A stretch of DNA of 64,000 nt from an uncultured Lachnospiraceae bacterium (GTDB lineage: Bacteria > Bacillota > Clostridia > Lachnospirales > Lachnospiraceae): contig CAMJPM010000005.1 of the NCBI GenBank assembly GCA_946407725.1, positions 1 to 64,000 of the forward strand, read 5' to 3'. Every line of letters begins with the position of its first letter. Position 1 is the first letter of the stretch. The notes under the pieces are model-generated. The model saw nothing but the letters and a program-made list of their open reading frames with translations, was not told where the DNA came from and ran no database searches. The position numbers were made by a program, and so were the translations under genes. Positions 17,617-27,303 of this stretch are shown here, piece after piece.

Positions 17617-20600
17617 ATATTATAAGACTCATTAAAAAAGCCGTCGCCGCCGCAAAGGATCCAAACAGGGATTTCGATGAAAGGACCTTTCTTATCCTGG
17701 CTGCAATGTCAGAGATAATGGTATTTGCAGCACTTTTAGGGGATATTATCATGAAGGAAAATCCCCTTGAGATATTGCTGATCAGCGGTACACTCATATT
17801 TGTGCCGGCTGTAACCCTGATATGCATGCATTTTGATAAAATAAAGCTGGCTATCAGGATAACTGTTGTCGGTCTTGTTTTTGTCATCCTTCCGGGACTC
17901 TTCTTCCTTGGCGGGGGATTAAAGGGCGGAGGCGTGATCTGGATAATCTTTGCCTTTATTTATGTGGGTCTTGTACTCAGCGGAAAGTGGCGGAATACAA
18001 TGTTCTGCCTTATAACACTCCTGTCCTTTGTGTGCTTTTATGTATCTTACAAGGATCCCATAGCGGTATATCCCCATTCCCAGATAATGTATTATGTGGA
18101 TACCTATATCTCCCTGGTGCTGGTGGGAATACTCTGCTTTATCATGAACTGGATCCAGGGACGTCTTTTCAAGGAAGAGAGTGAGCGGGCAAGAAAGGAG
18201 GCGGAAAGGGCTGAAGAGCTCACACGTTCACAGAACCGCTTCTTTTCCAGCATGAGCCATGAGATCCGCACACCCATAAACTCGATTCTCGGACTTAATG
18301 AACTGATACTCCGGGATGAAAGTGCATCGGATGATATAGTAAATGATGCGTCAGGCATTCAGGGAGCGGGAAAGATGCTCCTGGCCCTGATAAATGATAT
18401 TTTGGACTTTTCCAAGATGGAAGCGGGCAGTATGGATATAGTCCCTGTGGATTACCGGATCGGGGATATGCTCTCCGAGATAGTCAATATGATGTGGCTC
18501 AGGGCCCATGATAAGGGACTGGGCTTTGAAGTGGTGGTGGATCCTGAGGTTCCCATGGCGCTTTACGGGGATGAGGTCCGGATAAAGCAGATCATCATAA
18601 ACCTTTTAAACAACGCAGTGAAATACACCAAAGAAGGACGTATCGAGCTGCGTGTGGACAGCAGGGACATAAGCGACAGTGTGGTGGAGCTGGAGATCTC
18701 GATCGCCGATACGGGAATGGGTATTAAGAAAGAGGATCTGCCCTATCTCTTTGACGCCTTCAAGCGTGTGGATGAGGGAAAGAACAGACATATAGAGGGT
18801 ACCGGTCTCGGTCTTTCCATCGTTAAGCAGCTGGTTGACCTTATGGAGGGAAAGGTTTCCGTAAACAGCGTCTACGGTGAAGGCACCACCTTTACCGTGG
18901 TGATAAAGCAGTCTGTAACGGATCGCATGAGTGTTGGAGAGCTGAATATACAAAACCAGCAGGCAGTGAAAAGAAGCGCTCATGAAAGCAGCTTCTTAGC
19001 GCCTGAAGCGAGAATACTCATAGTAGATGACAATGAAATGAATCTTATTGTGGAGAGCAGACTCCTTGAAGACACGGACATGGGTATAGATAAGGCCTTA
19101 AGCGGGAAAGAGGCCCTGGACAAGAGCCTTAAGGTTCATTATGACGCCATTTTCATGGACCATCTTATGCCGGAGATGGACGGCATAGAGTGTCTTGAGC
19201 AGTTAAGATCCCAGCCGGGAGGCCTGAACCGGACTACCCCAGTTATAATCCTTACGGCCAACGCGGGAGGTGAAAACAGGGAGCTCTATAATAAAGCCGG
19301 ATTTGACGGGTATCTGGTGAAGCCTGTTTCCGGGGAGGCCATGGAAGAGATCCTCGTAAGGCACATATCCGAAGAAAAGATCATCCTTAAAAACGCAATG
19401 ATAGGCGGAGGAGAGGAGATCCGTGCTTCCGACAAATTTGCGGAGAAGCTTCCGGTGATTATTACCTCCTCCAGCATGTGTGACCTTCCGGATGCGGTGA
19501 TAAAGAAGCTAAATATCCCCATTATTCCCTTTACCATCAGGACAGAAGAGGGTGTGTTTAAGGATGGTATCCATATGGGTGCCGATGAGCTAATAAGACA
19601 TGTGACCATGGGCAGGAAGGCTGTATCTTCCCCACCGGATGAGAACAGTTATACGGAATTCTTTGCCGAAATCCTTAAAAAAACCCACTACCTGATACAT
19701 ATTTCCATTACCACCAGTATGAGTGAAGATTTTAAGCTGGCAAGTGAAGCCGCAAAATCCTTTGACAATGTTACGGTTATCAATTCGGAGTGTCTTTCCA
19801 GTGCCACAGGTCTTCTGGTGCTTATAGCTTATAAGCTCTCGCAGCAGGGATTGCCTGCAAAGGATATTATTTCAGAGCTGGAATCAATTAAACACAGGCT
19901 GAAATGCAGCTTTGTCATTGAGACCACGGAATACATGGCGAAGAAGGGGCTTATAAGCCGTAAGATGAATAAGCTTGCAGATATGCTTAATCTGCATCTC
20001 TGCCTCAGGATAAGGGGTGACAAGGCCGGAATTGGAGGATTTTGGCTGGGCAGGACAAAGAGGGCCTATAAAAAGTATATCGGCCTGGCGCTTCCGCCCG
20101 ACACCATCCCGGATCAGGAGGTGGTATTTATCACTTATGTGGATGTACCGGTGGAAATCCTTAAATGGATAGAGGAGGAGATCAGGAAAACAGCATATTT
20201 TGAGCATGTTATCTTCCAGCAGGCATCGGCTGCCATTTCCTCAAACTGCGGTCCGGGAACCTTCGGTATATTATATTTCCTGAAATCAAACAAGTCATAT
20301 AATATAGCGTCATATATAGAAAACCTGTATCTGGATAACAAACTTCTGGAGGAGAATGACGATACTGCCGACAATGTTTCCGGGGAAGGATATGCGGAAA
20401 CCGGTACGGATGAAACGGATGACGTGGAATTCATGGAAGAAGCAGAGGAAGACATCGATGAAGCAGAGGAAGTCTCTGAGGAAATTGAAACCGGGGACAC
20501 AGCCAGCGATACAGCTCCTTCGGGGGAAAATGAGTGGTACAGCGGCTTAAAATCCATAGATGCGGAGACCGCCATTAAGAACAGCGGTTCCCCCGATGCT

Positions 20601-21131
20601 TTTAAGGCAGTGCTGAAGGTGTTCTATAATTCCATAGACAAGAAATATGATGAGCTGGATAACAGTTTTGTGACAGAGGACTGGGACACTTATACCATTA
20701 AGATACATGCCCTTAAGAGCTCCGCAAGACTGGTGGGGGCTATGGAACTGGGGAAGAAGGCTGAACGCCTGGAAATGGCGGGCAAGGAAAGGGATCTTTC
20801 CTACATCAGGGACAATCATTTCCCTGCCATGGATGAGTTTCTGTCCTTTAAGGAGACACTGTCTCCGCTCTATGAGGAAAAGCCGGAAGAACCGGCCGAG
20901 GAGGCTGCGGAGAGTACGGATAAGCCTGTGGCTGATGAGTTTCTCATGGAAACCGTATATGAGGGTCTTAAGGATGCCGCTGAGAATGGTGATCCGGACT
21001 ATGTAAATGGTATAATGGAGGAGATCGGGGCATACGCCATACCTGCTGCCGAAAAGGAAAGATTTGAAAGGGTGCGGGAAAAGGCGGAAGCTCTGGATTA
21101 TAAAGGGATAATTGAAGCATTGGGGAATTAA
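17613..21131 (+). CDS. Hybrid histidine kinase with an internal DegV domain: HisKA-HATPase-REC-DegV-Hpt
   Basis: 1172 residues: five or six helices (30-180), HisKA (SMSHEIRTP, His216), HATPase_c (NNAVKYT, DTGMG, GTGLG at 396-400), receiver (VDDNEMN at 471, Asp516 in FMDHLMPEMDG), then a complete DegV-type fatty-acid-binding fold at 613-890. DegV features: IITSSSMCDLP, IPIIPFTIRTEEG..KDG, VSSPPDENSY (the TSQPSP-like loop), IHISITTSMS, TVINSE, IETTEYMAKKGLIS and the closing CGPGTFGILYF. A strongly acidic linker (913-965) leads to Hpt (IKIHALKSS, His1032). DegV proteins bind acyl chains, in FakB for fatty-acid kinase. Here the domain sits between receiver and Hpt, suggesting that lipid occupancy controls the relay; that is inference. 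No FakA is in the window. Confidence 0.92.
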   Translation: MNIIRLIKKAVAAAKDPNRDFDERTFLILAAMSEIMVFAALLGDIIMKENPLEILLISGTLIFVPAVTLICMHFDKIKLAIRITVVGLVFVILPGLFFLGGGLKGGGVIWIIFAFIYVGLVLSGKWRNTMFCLITLLSFVCFYVSYKDPIAVYPHSQIMYYVDTYISLVLVGILCFIMNWIQGRLFKEESERARKEAERAEELTRSQNRFFSSMSHEIRTPINSILGLNELILRDESASDDIVNDASGIQGAGKMLLALINDILDFSKMEAGSMDIVPVDYRIGDMLSEIVNMMWLRAHDKGLGFEVVVDPEVPMALYGDEVRIKQIIINLLNNAVKYTKEGRIELRVDSRDISDSVVELEISIADTGMGIKKEDLPYLFDAFKRVDEGKNRHIEGTGLGLSIVKQLVDLMEGKVSVNSVYGEGTTFTVVIKQSVTDRMSVGELNIQNQQAVKRSAHESSFLAPEARILIVDDNEMNLIVESRLLEDTDMGIDKALSGKEALDKSLKVHYDAIFMDHLMPEMDGIECLEQLRSQPGGLNRTTPVIILTANAGGENRELYNKAGFDGYLVKPVSGEAMEEILVRHISEEKIILKNAMIGGGEEIRASDKFAEKLPVIITSSSMCDLPDAVIKKLNIPIIPFTIRTEEGVFKDGIHMGADELIRHVTMGRKAVSSPPDENSYTEFFAEILKKTHYLIHISITTSMSEDFKLASEAAKSFDNVTVINSECLSSATGLLVLIAYKLSQQGLPAKDIISELESIKHRLKCSFVIETTEYMAKKGLISRKMNKLADMLNLHLCLRIRGDKAGIGGFWLGRTKRAYKKYIGLALPPDTIPDQEVVFITYVDVPVEILKWIEEEIRKTAYFEHVIFQQASAAISSNCGPGTFGILYFLKSNKSYNIASYIENLYLDNKLLEENDDTADNVSGEGYAETGTDETDDVEFMEEAEEDIDEAEEVSEEIETGDTASDTAPSGENEWYSGLKSIDAETAIKNSGSPDAFKAVLKVFYNSIDKKYDELDNSFVTEDWDTYTIKIHALKSSARLVGAMELGKKAERLEMAGKERDLSYIRDNHFPAMDEFLSFKETLSPLYEEKPEEPAEEAAESTDKPVADEFLMETVYEGLKDAAENGDPDYVNGIMEEIGAYAIPAAEKERFERVREKAEALDYKGIIEALGN

Positions 21132-21180
21132 TTATCAGGAATAAGGATAAAGAATAAAGAATGAAAAAGGAGGATGTTTA

Positions 21181-21399
21181 ATGGAGGCGGATGTTCAGGA
21201 AAAGCTGGAAAAAATACTTAAAGGGGAGCTTAAGTACACTTCTTCAAATCTGGCATTTAACATGCTGATAACAAAACAGAAGAAGATGATTAAGGCAGAT
21301 CCCGGAAGCAAGGAGGCATGCATGAAGGAGCTGGAAAGCTTTCTGGCAAAATATCCTGTTGTTGCGAAGGTGGATCTGGCAAACATAGCTATGCTGTAA
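21181..21399 (+). CDS. Small conserved-looking protein of unknown function (72 aa)
   Basis: 72 residues, mainly helical and lysine-rich (KLEKILKGELKYTSSNLAFN, KQKKMIKADPGS), soluble, no recognised motif. It has a strong ribosome binding site (AAGGAGGATG) and sits 49 bases after the DegV-kinase and 28 bases before the next gene, in the same direction. Codon use matches its neighbours, so it is probably a real gene of the operon. Function is not known. Confidence 0.75.
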   Translation: MEADVQEKLEKILKGELKYTSSNLAFNMLITKQKKMIKADPGSKEACMKELESFLAKYPVVAKVDLANIAML

Positions 21400-21427
21400 T
21401 GCAGATATTTATAAAGGAGGAAGGCAG

Positions 21428-22393
21428 ATGCTTATCACATATGAAGAAACAGTAAAAATGATCAATGAGGGAAAGGTTCTGCATATAGCGGCGGATGACA
21501 GCCTGCTGTCAAAGCTTCCCAGGGGAAAATGGATAGGGGGTACCACGCCGTATTTTATCAGTGAAGAGGGTGGAGTTCAGACCGGGGACAGGCTTTTTGT
21601 CACAGAGATTGATTACGCTTCAGATGTAAGGATCGCAAATTACGGAAAATATAATATCTTCCAGATAGTTGAAGAGTGTTATGACAACGGACTTACGCTT
21701 CTTATCATGCCCTATGGTTCTGACACGGCCATCAGATATTCAAAAGAAGCACCGGAGGTTGAAGAGCTTCTCATGCATCCCGTGGCAGGGTGGATATCCG
21801 GTTTTGACCTTGAAAAGGGCGGAGAGGCAAAAGTATATGACGGCACTACCGGAGAAGCCTTTACAAACAGGGCAGTGGTAATGTACATTGAGCTTCCCGA
21901 GGGAAAGAATGCCGCTGTAAATATGATTAATATATTTACGGACAATAAATCCGATCCGGTCATCAAATTCCACGATAAGGAACTGGAGGTCAGGACCTGT
22001 AAGGTCGACGGGGTTGAGATGAATTTCCAGGAATACATCGAAAAGAACGGCATTGATACGAGAATGCCCCTGGTGGCCGATTATAACGGTGCATACATCA
22101 ATACTTCCATAAAGGGAGTGGAAAACGGAGTGGTAAGCCTGTACGCTCCTGTATTCAGAAATATCGAGTACCGTTTTGCGGTCTATACAGATGATTATGT
22201 GGGAAAATTCAGGGAGAGCATAGCTGAAGCCGGAACCCGTTATCCGGTATTCTCCTGCAACTGTATTCTGAACTATTTATACGGAGAACTTAGCGGAAAG
22301 GATATACTGCCCTACACGGGTCCCGTGACTTTCGGTGAAGTGGCTTACCAGTTATTAAACCAGACGCTGGTATATATTGAGATATTAGGATAG
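21428..22393 (+). CDS. Conserved protein of unknown function, possibly DUF6976/FIST-like
   Basis: 321 residues, soluble, no signal peptide. Segments GKVLHIAADDSLLSKLPRGKWIGGTTPYFI near the start and GPVTFGEVAYQLLNQTLVYIEIL at the end resemble proteins I know as DUF6976; the end also recalls the last motif of FIST_C sensory domains (GE.......NQTL). FIST domains bind small ligands, possibly amino acids, in signalling proteins. FSCNCILNYLYGEL supplies two close cysteines. The family assignment is from memory. Its place between kinases and an amino-acid symporter fits a sensor or regulator of that transporter. A strong AAAGGAGGAAGG precedes ATG 21428. Confidence 0.7.
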   Translation: MLITYEETVKMINEGKVLHIAADDSLLSKLPRGKWIGGTTPYFISEEGGVQTGDRLFVTEIDYASDVRIANYGKYNIFQIVEECYDNGLTLLIMPYGSDTAIRYSKEAPEVEELLMHPVAGWISGFDLEKGGEAKVYDGTTGEAFTNRAVVMYIELPEGKNAAVNMINIFTDNKSDPVIKFHDKELEVRTCKVDGVEMNFQEYIEKNGIDTRMPLVADYNGAYINTSIKGVENGVVSLYAPVFRNIEYRFAVYTDDYVGKFRESIAEAGTRYPVFSCNCILNYLYGELSGKDILPYTGPVTFGEVAYQLLNQTLVYIEILG

Positions 22394-22397
22394 ATAA

Positions 22398-23921
22398 ATG
22401 GAAACCATTATCAGGATAAATGATACAGTCAACGCCTTTGCCTGGGGAACCTTCGGGCTTTCACTCCTTCTGGGAACGGGTCTTATCTGCACGCTGATCA
22501 CCGGGGTTTTCCAGCTGCGTTATATCAGGCACTGGATCAAAAAAACATTTGGGATCATGAACGGGGAAGGCCGTATCATAAATGACGCCGGCGCCCTGTC
22601 CCAGTACCGGGCATTCTGCACGGCGCTATGCGCAACCATAGGAACGGGTAATATAGCCGGGGTTTCCACGGCCATCTGTGTGGGAGGCCCCGGAGCGGTG
22701 CTCTGGATGTGGGTTGCGGCAATACTCGGAATGATGGTAAAATATTCTGAAAATGTGCTGGGGATGTTCTACAGAAGACGTAATTCAGAGGGAGCGTGGT
22801 CAGGAGGCCCCATGTTCTATCTGCAGGACGGGCTTGGATCACTGAAGCATTGTAAAACCCTGGGAAGGGCATTGGGCATCATGTTCTGTATCTTCACTAT
22901 GCTGGCATCCTTCGGCATAGGAAATATGGGACAGATAAACAAGATCACAATTAATTTTGAGACTACTTTTTTTCATAACATGAACCATGACCTGTTTCTG
23001 GGGGCACCCAAGGTTAACTGGATGATAGGAGTGTGTCTTATGGTGGTTGCTGCCATCATTATCCTGGGAGGGTTCAGACGTCTTTCTTACGTTTCGGAAA
23101 AACTGATACCCTTTATGTCCATAGCTTATATTATGGGTTGTTTTGTGATGATAATGCTGCATTTCAGTGAGATCCCTGCAGTGTTTTCAGCAATATTCCG
23201 ATTTGCCCTTGGACCCGGAGCCGTAAAGGGAGGCGCTGCCGGTACGGCGGTCCAGATGGCCTTTAATACAATAAAGAACGGTTGTAAGAGAGGCGTGTTT
23301 TCAAATGAGGCCGGGCTTGGATCCTCTGTCATGGTCCACAGCAACAGCTGTGTCAGGGAACCGGTGAAACAGGGCATGTGGGGAATAGCAGAGGTTTTCC
23401 TGGATACCATAGTGATATGTACAATGACTGCCGTGGTTGTTCTAAGCTCCGGCGCAATTGACCTTAGTACCGGTATTGTGAAAGAGGGAGTAAATGATTC
23501 AACACTGGTAGCACAGGCTTTCGGAAAGGATCTGGGGGCTCCGGGTGAATTATTTGTAGTACTGATCATTACCTTATTTGCCTTTACCACTGTAATGGGA
23601 TGGTCCTATTACGGGGCCAAGGTGACGGAGTATCTTTTAGGGGTTACCTGCGGCAGGATATACCGTCTTATATTTATCGGACTTATCATTTTCGGAGCGG
23701 TAATGGAATCCAATCTTGCGTGGGATATTTCAGATACATTTAACGGCCTTATGATGATACCGAACCTTATCGGAATTATAGCGCTGACGCCGCTTATAAT
23801 AAGGCTTACGCGCAATTACATAGACAGGCGGATCAAAAATGAGAAAATTGAGCCCATGCTTTCTTTTGATCCGGATATTCAAAAGGATGCGGCAAAAGCC
23901 GTGAGAGCAGGAAAGGATTAA
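22398..23921 (+). CDS. AGCS-family sodium/alanine (glycine) symporter
   Basis: 507 residues with about ten to eleven helices. Signature segments of the alanine/glycine:cation symporter family are clear: TGLICTLITGVFQLRYI at the start, CATIGTGNIAGVSTAICVGGPGAVLWMWVAAILGMMVKYSE, GGPMFYLQDGL, RGVFSNEAGLGSS and FTTVMGWSYYG. It imports small neutral amino acids with sodium. It starts four bases after the previous stop and the next gene begins three bases after its own, inside a run of kinases and receivers whose Cache domains look amino-acid-binding, so signal and substrate may match. The exact amino acid cannot be told. Confidence 0.93.
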   Translation: METIIRINDTVNAFAWGTFGLSLLLGTGLICTLITGVFQLRYIRHWIKKTFGIMNGEGRIINDAGALSQYRAFCTALCATIGTGNIAGVSTAICVGGPGAVLWMWVAAILGMMVKYSENVLGMFYRRRNSEGAWSGGPMFYLQDGLGSLKHCKTLGRALGIMFCIFTMLASFGIGNMGQINKITINFETTFFHNMNHDLFLGAPKVNWMIGVCLMVVAAIIILGGFRRLSYVSEKLIPFMSIAYIMGCFVMIMLHFSEIPAVFSAIFRFALGPGAVKGGAAGTAVQMAFNTIKNGCKRGVFSNEAGLGSSVMVHSNSCVREPVKQGMWGIAEVFLDTIVICTMTAVVVLSSGAIDLSTGIVKEGVNDSTLVAQAFGKDLGAPGELFVVLIITLFAFTTVMGWSYYGAKVTEYLLGVTCGRIYRLIFIGLIIFGAVMESNLAWDISDTFNGLMMIPNLIGIIALTPLIIRLTRNYIDRRIKNEKIEPMLSFDPDIQKDAAKAVRAGKD

Positions 23922-23924
23922 GAA

Positions 23925-24689
23925 ATGAACAAAATAGTTATTCTGATGTTTCAGTACAGTGTCATCGTTAAGGGTATTGAGAGCAGGTTTAAGAAACAGG
24001 GATATGAGGTGGAAACCATTACCGACAATTTCGGGAGTATTATGAGTAAGGTTTCAGAGTCACCGCTGTTCATTTCATATCTTCCCGGGGATATTCTGGA
24101 AAATGACCGGAAACTCAATAGTTTCGCCGAAGTATCGAAGATGATAAACAGTGTTAACGGCAAGATGATCATACTGGGGGAGATGCAGTATCATTCCGAG
24201 CTTATTCAGACTATGCCTGAAATACAGGCCTTCGAGTGGGTGAATAAACCCATTGATATGGAAAAGCTGAGTATGTTGGTGGAGACAATGATAAATATGA
24301 AGCCCGGTTCATCCACAAAAAAACGAATACTGATCGTGGATGATGACGATTCCTATGCAGGTATGGTAATGGAGTGGATCAAGGATGATTACAGGGTGGA
24401 TATTGTGACAGCCGGGATGCAGGCAATCACTTTCCTTTTAAAACTTAATGAACATGAGCAGGTGGATATGATCCTCCTTGATTATGAAATGCCTGTGGTT
24501 GACGGTCCCCAGGTGCTGCAGATGCTAAGGCAGGAAAGTGCGACTGCAAGGATTCCGGTTATCTTTTTAACGGGTATAGGCACTAAAGAGGCAGTGGGAC
24601 GCGTAATGTCCCTTAAACCCGACGGCTATATATTAAAATCCACCACAAGAGACGACCTCTTAAGTTATCTTCATAAAAAACTGCACTGA
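23925..24689 (+). CDS. Tandem receiver protein (pseudo-REC plus REC), no output domain
   Basis: 254 residues. Residues 1-122 have receiver-like length and pattern but lack the acidic pocket and acceptor Asp (FISYLPGDIL in place of LLDxxMP), so they are probably a pseudo-receiver. Residues 130-254 are an intact receiver: ILIVDDDDSYAGMV, MILLDYEMPVVDG, FLTGIG, LKSTT. There is no DNA-binding or enzymatic output, so it may act as a phosphate relay or sink, or by protein contact. It ends the plus-strand run. A similar protein is at 39625 in the other phosphorelay operon. Confidence 0.88.
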   Translation: MNKIVILMFQYSVIVKGIESRFKKQGYEVETITDNFGSIMSKVSESPLFISYLPGDILENDRKLNSFAEVSKMINSVNGKMIILGEMQYHSELIQTMPEIQAFEWVNKPIDMEKLSMLVETMINMKPGSSTKKRILIVDDDDSYAGMVMEWIKDDYRVDIVTAGMQAITFLLKLNEHEQVDMILLDYEMPVVDGPQVLQMLRQESATARIPVIFLTGIGTKEAVGRVMSLKPDGYILKSTTRDDLLSYLHKKLH

Positions 24690-24717
24690 GTTTTCCTGCT
24701 ATGCCCTGATAATGTAA

Positions 24718-25728
24718 TTAACGCCTGACAAAGGGAATAAGGATAATGGAAAGATTACCCTTTCCGGTGAAACGAATGTCTGTGAGAGCATTGCATTCTT
24801 CTTTTAAGGGGATAAGGTTTTTTGCCGGATATTTTGCAATACTCTTTGGACCGTTATCTTCAACTGATATTTCGATATAACCGCCTTTCTTTAAGGTGGA
24901 TAGCTTTACAGTCCTGTTTTCCTCCAGAGATCGTACATTATTGACGGCATTTTCCACCAGCCTTTCAATGGAAAGGGGAGGCAGGTCAAAATACAGGAAT
25001 GCTGTATCAAAGGTAAATGTTATATTGCCTTTGAGATTGATCTTCTCCAGCCCGGCATACTGTTCTATATGCTTAAGCTCCTGTGTGAAGGGGATGGTAT
25101 GCTCTTCCTCTAGGGAGCTTAAATTACATTCCAGATATCCTGAAAGCATTTCAAGTGCCTTTGATGGTTCAGCCCCCTCTTCATCAAAGCTGTTTATAAT
25201 GGCTCTTAAAGTATCTGATATAAAAGAGGGCCTCATGATCTCACTGTATTCCCACATTCCCTTAGCCATCATTTCTTTTGCGGTTTTTCCATGCTTTTCG
25301 TATCTCTTGTCAGAACACAGAATATAAGTCGTAAGGGCCGAAAGGGAAAGAGCCGGCGGGATCATGAACAGGCCTTTATTTATTATATCGAAAATAAAAG
25401 CCGGCAGGATCGGGATAAAAACAATGCACAGTTTTTTAAGAACAGCCCCGGAGTTTTTCCCGGATGCCAGTTTTACAGAGATAATTGCCATCAGGACTGC
25501 GGATATAAAACTTAAGATCCATGAGATCAGATATATGGCAAAGTCTCCGGAATTATGGATACCGAAGTTCTCAAGCAGGAAATATATGATCATCACCACA
25601 AGCAGAAGGGCTGATGAGAGGATATTAAATTTTGTAAGGATATCCCTGTCCTTCAGTGCAGCGCAGGATATGATGATGACAAGGAGGACAAATACGGATA
25701 TTATGTACACACCGGTATAAAATGTCAT
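24718..25728 (-). CDS. LytS-like membrane protein with degenerate kinase motifs (probable pseudokinase)
   Basis: 336 residues. About six helices (5-160) are followed by a LytS/His_kinase-like region. The phosphoacceptor segment reads MRPSFISDTLRAI where active members, including the neighbour at 25854, have RPHFIYNTL: the histidine is replaced by serine. The N-box is partly kept (IERLVENAVNNV), but the G1 box is VEDNGPKS rather than DNGxGF and no clear G2 glycines follow. It most likely cannot autophosphorylate and may modulate the adjacent active kinase. AGGAGC lies before ATG 25728. Confidence 0.8.
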   Translation of the reverse strand: MTFYTGVYIISVFVLLVIIISCAALKDRDILTKFNILSSALLLVVMIIYFLLENFGIHNSGDFAIYLISWILSFISAVLMAIISVKLASGKNSGAVLKKLCIVFIPILPAFIFDIINKGLFMIPPALSLSALTTYILCSDKRYEKHGKTAKEMMAKGMWEYSEIMRPSFISDTLRAIINSFDEEGAEPSKALEMLSGYLECNLSSLEEEHTIPFTQELKHIEQYAGLEKINLKGNITFTFDTAFLYFDLPPLSIERLVENAVNNVRSLEENRTVKLSTLKKGGYIEISVEDNGPKSIAKYPAKNLIPLKEECNALTDIRFTGKGNLSIILIPFVRR

Positions 25729-25853
25729 TCTATCAGCTCCTTTATGGTTTAAAACTGATTTATTATATACGCACTAACGGTATTTAATTCCTTTATTGAG
25801 TATAAATACAGGAACGGTTTTGTGAAACAGAATGTGACAGAACGACACGGCTT

Positions 25854-27128
25854 TTAGAGAGGTATAAATATGATTACCTTTGTGCTGCCCTCTTTTCGGG
25901 ATGATATGGAAAGGGTGCCTTTGCACATGAATTCCAGGCGTTCCTGTATGTTGCTGAGGGCGGAATGGTTCTCAAAATTATCTGCGGCATCAAAGCCAAG
26001 ACCATTATCCTCAACTATTATGGTATTTCCTGTTGGGGATTCCGATATATTGATGTAGATATGCAGTGGCTCAAGCTCGGGATCGAGACCGTGATGCTTT
26101 ATGCTGTTTTCCACTATGGGCTGCAATGTCAGGGGAGGGATGCGGAATAAAGGTGGTTTTGTGAAGCCGTATTCCACAAAAAGCCTGCCCTCAAATCTGG
26201 CCATTTCCACAGCGAGATAGGCCTTGGTGTGCTCTAATTCCTCTGTAAAGGGAATAGTGCTGTTTTTACTGATGGCGTTGAAGTTCTTCCTAAGATACGT
26301 GGAAAAGTCCAGTGTGACCTGCTGGGCTTTTTTGCTGTCCTGTTCACAGAGGTAATATATGCTGGTCAGGGTGTTGTAAATAAAATGGGGCCTCATCTCC
26401 AGCATCATGATACTTGCCCGCTGGGTTGCAATCTTTTCCCGCTGTCTCATGTAAATATCCATCTGTTCCCTGATGATAAAATAGAACATATAAGCTGAAG
26501 CCAGAGAGGTGCCGAAAATAACCATGAGAACGCCGTACCAGACCATCTGTACACCCATACATATAAGCGGGATTAAGAGATAGACAAGGAAGGCTGAAAA
26601 CTGTCTTTTTGAAAGACTGTGTTTATGCTTGAAAAGGCAGATCAGGTTGTTTATCATGAGTAAGACCGGGGGTGTGAGAAGCAGGGGATATAATGGTCCC
26701 CTGTGGTAATCATTATCGGGGGAAAAGTAATAAATGCTTTCTGAAAACTGTGTATAGCAAAGGAGAATAAAATAAAGGATCCAGATACTTAAAGCACTGA
26801 TAAAATACGGATTTCGTTTGTATTCCTTTCCGGCACAGGTTAAAATATATAAGGTAAGGAGAGGCATACAGACAGAGGAAAATAAGGATTCACAAAATAC
26901 CGCTGCTTTTGACAGAATTGTATATTCCGGCCCGAGATAGATGAGAGAAAGCTGGGAAGTCATATCGGAAATACAATATGCCGTAAGAAGAAAAAATAAG
27001 GTGATAAAAAAGATACGGTCATATTTCTGCAGGTTCTGGATGAAGAAAGAGAAAAGCAGGCCGACGAGTACTATGGTCAGGCCGCTTACAACCGTTATGA
27101 TATTGATGATGTCTATCCAGTCAGTCAT
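25854..27128 (-). CDS. LytS-type 7TM sensor histidine kinase
   Basis: 424 residues: seven helices over the first 230 residues without a large outer domain, then a His_kinase domain with MRPHFIYNTLTSIYYL (acceptor His near 247) and HATPase_c with LQPIVENSIKHHG, VEDNGLGFD and a short C-terminal lobe. All key residues are present. LytS-type kinases normally phosphorylate a LytTR response regulator. None is adjacent; the only LytTR protein in the window (41734) lacks a receiver. Its minus-strand neighbour 125 bases downstream is the pseudokinase. Confidence 0.9.
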   Translation of the reverse strand: MTDWIDIINIITVVSGLTIVLVGLLFSFFIQNLQKYDRIFFITLFFLLTAYCISDMTSQLSLIYLGPEYTILSKAAVFCESLFSSVCMPLLTLYILTCAGKEYKRNPYFISALSIWILYFILLCYTQFSESIYYFSPDNDYHRGPLYPLLLTPPVLLMINNLICLFKHKHSLSKRQFSAFLVYLLIPLICMGVQMVWYGVLMVIFGTSLASAYMFYFIIREQMDIYMRQREKIATQRASIMMLEMRPHFIYNTLTSIYYLCEQDSKKAQQVTLDFSTYLRKNFNAISKNSTIPFTEELEHTKAYLAVEMARFEGRLFVEYGFTKPPLFRIPPLTLQPIVENSIKHHGLDPELEPLHIYINISESPTGNTIIVEDNGLGFDAADNFENHSALSNIQERLEFMCKGTLSISSRKEGSTKVIIFIPL

Positions 27129-27303
27129 TTACTGTACCTTGCTGTTTCAAACTTGTACCCCGGGATTGTGGCTTTTGCTCAGGACATCATAACATGATGG
27201 AATAAATATGTGAATAGTTACCCTATAGGTACTTTTAAAGTAATGGTTGAGAAGAATCGGGTTTTGAGGGATAATAGAAGACAGATATTGAAAACAGGAA
27301 GGA

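Noticed and set aside
22394..22400. Glycine or other riboswitch before the AGCS symporter
   Set aside because: Only four bases separate it from the preceding gene, so there is no room for an aptamer.
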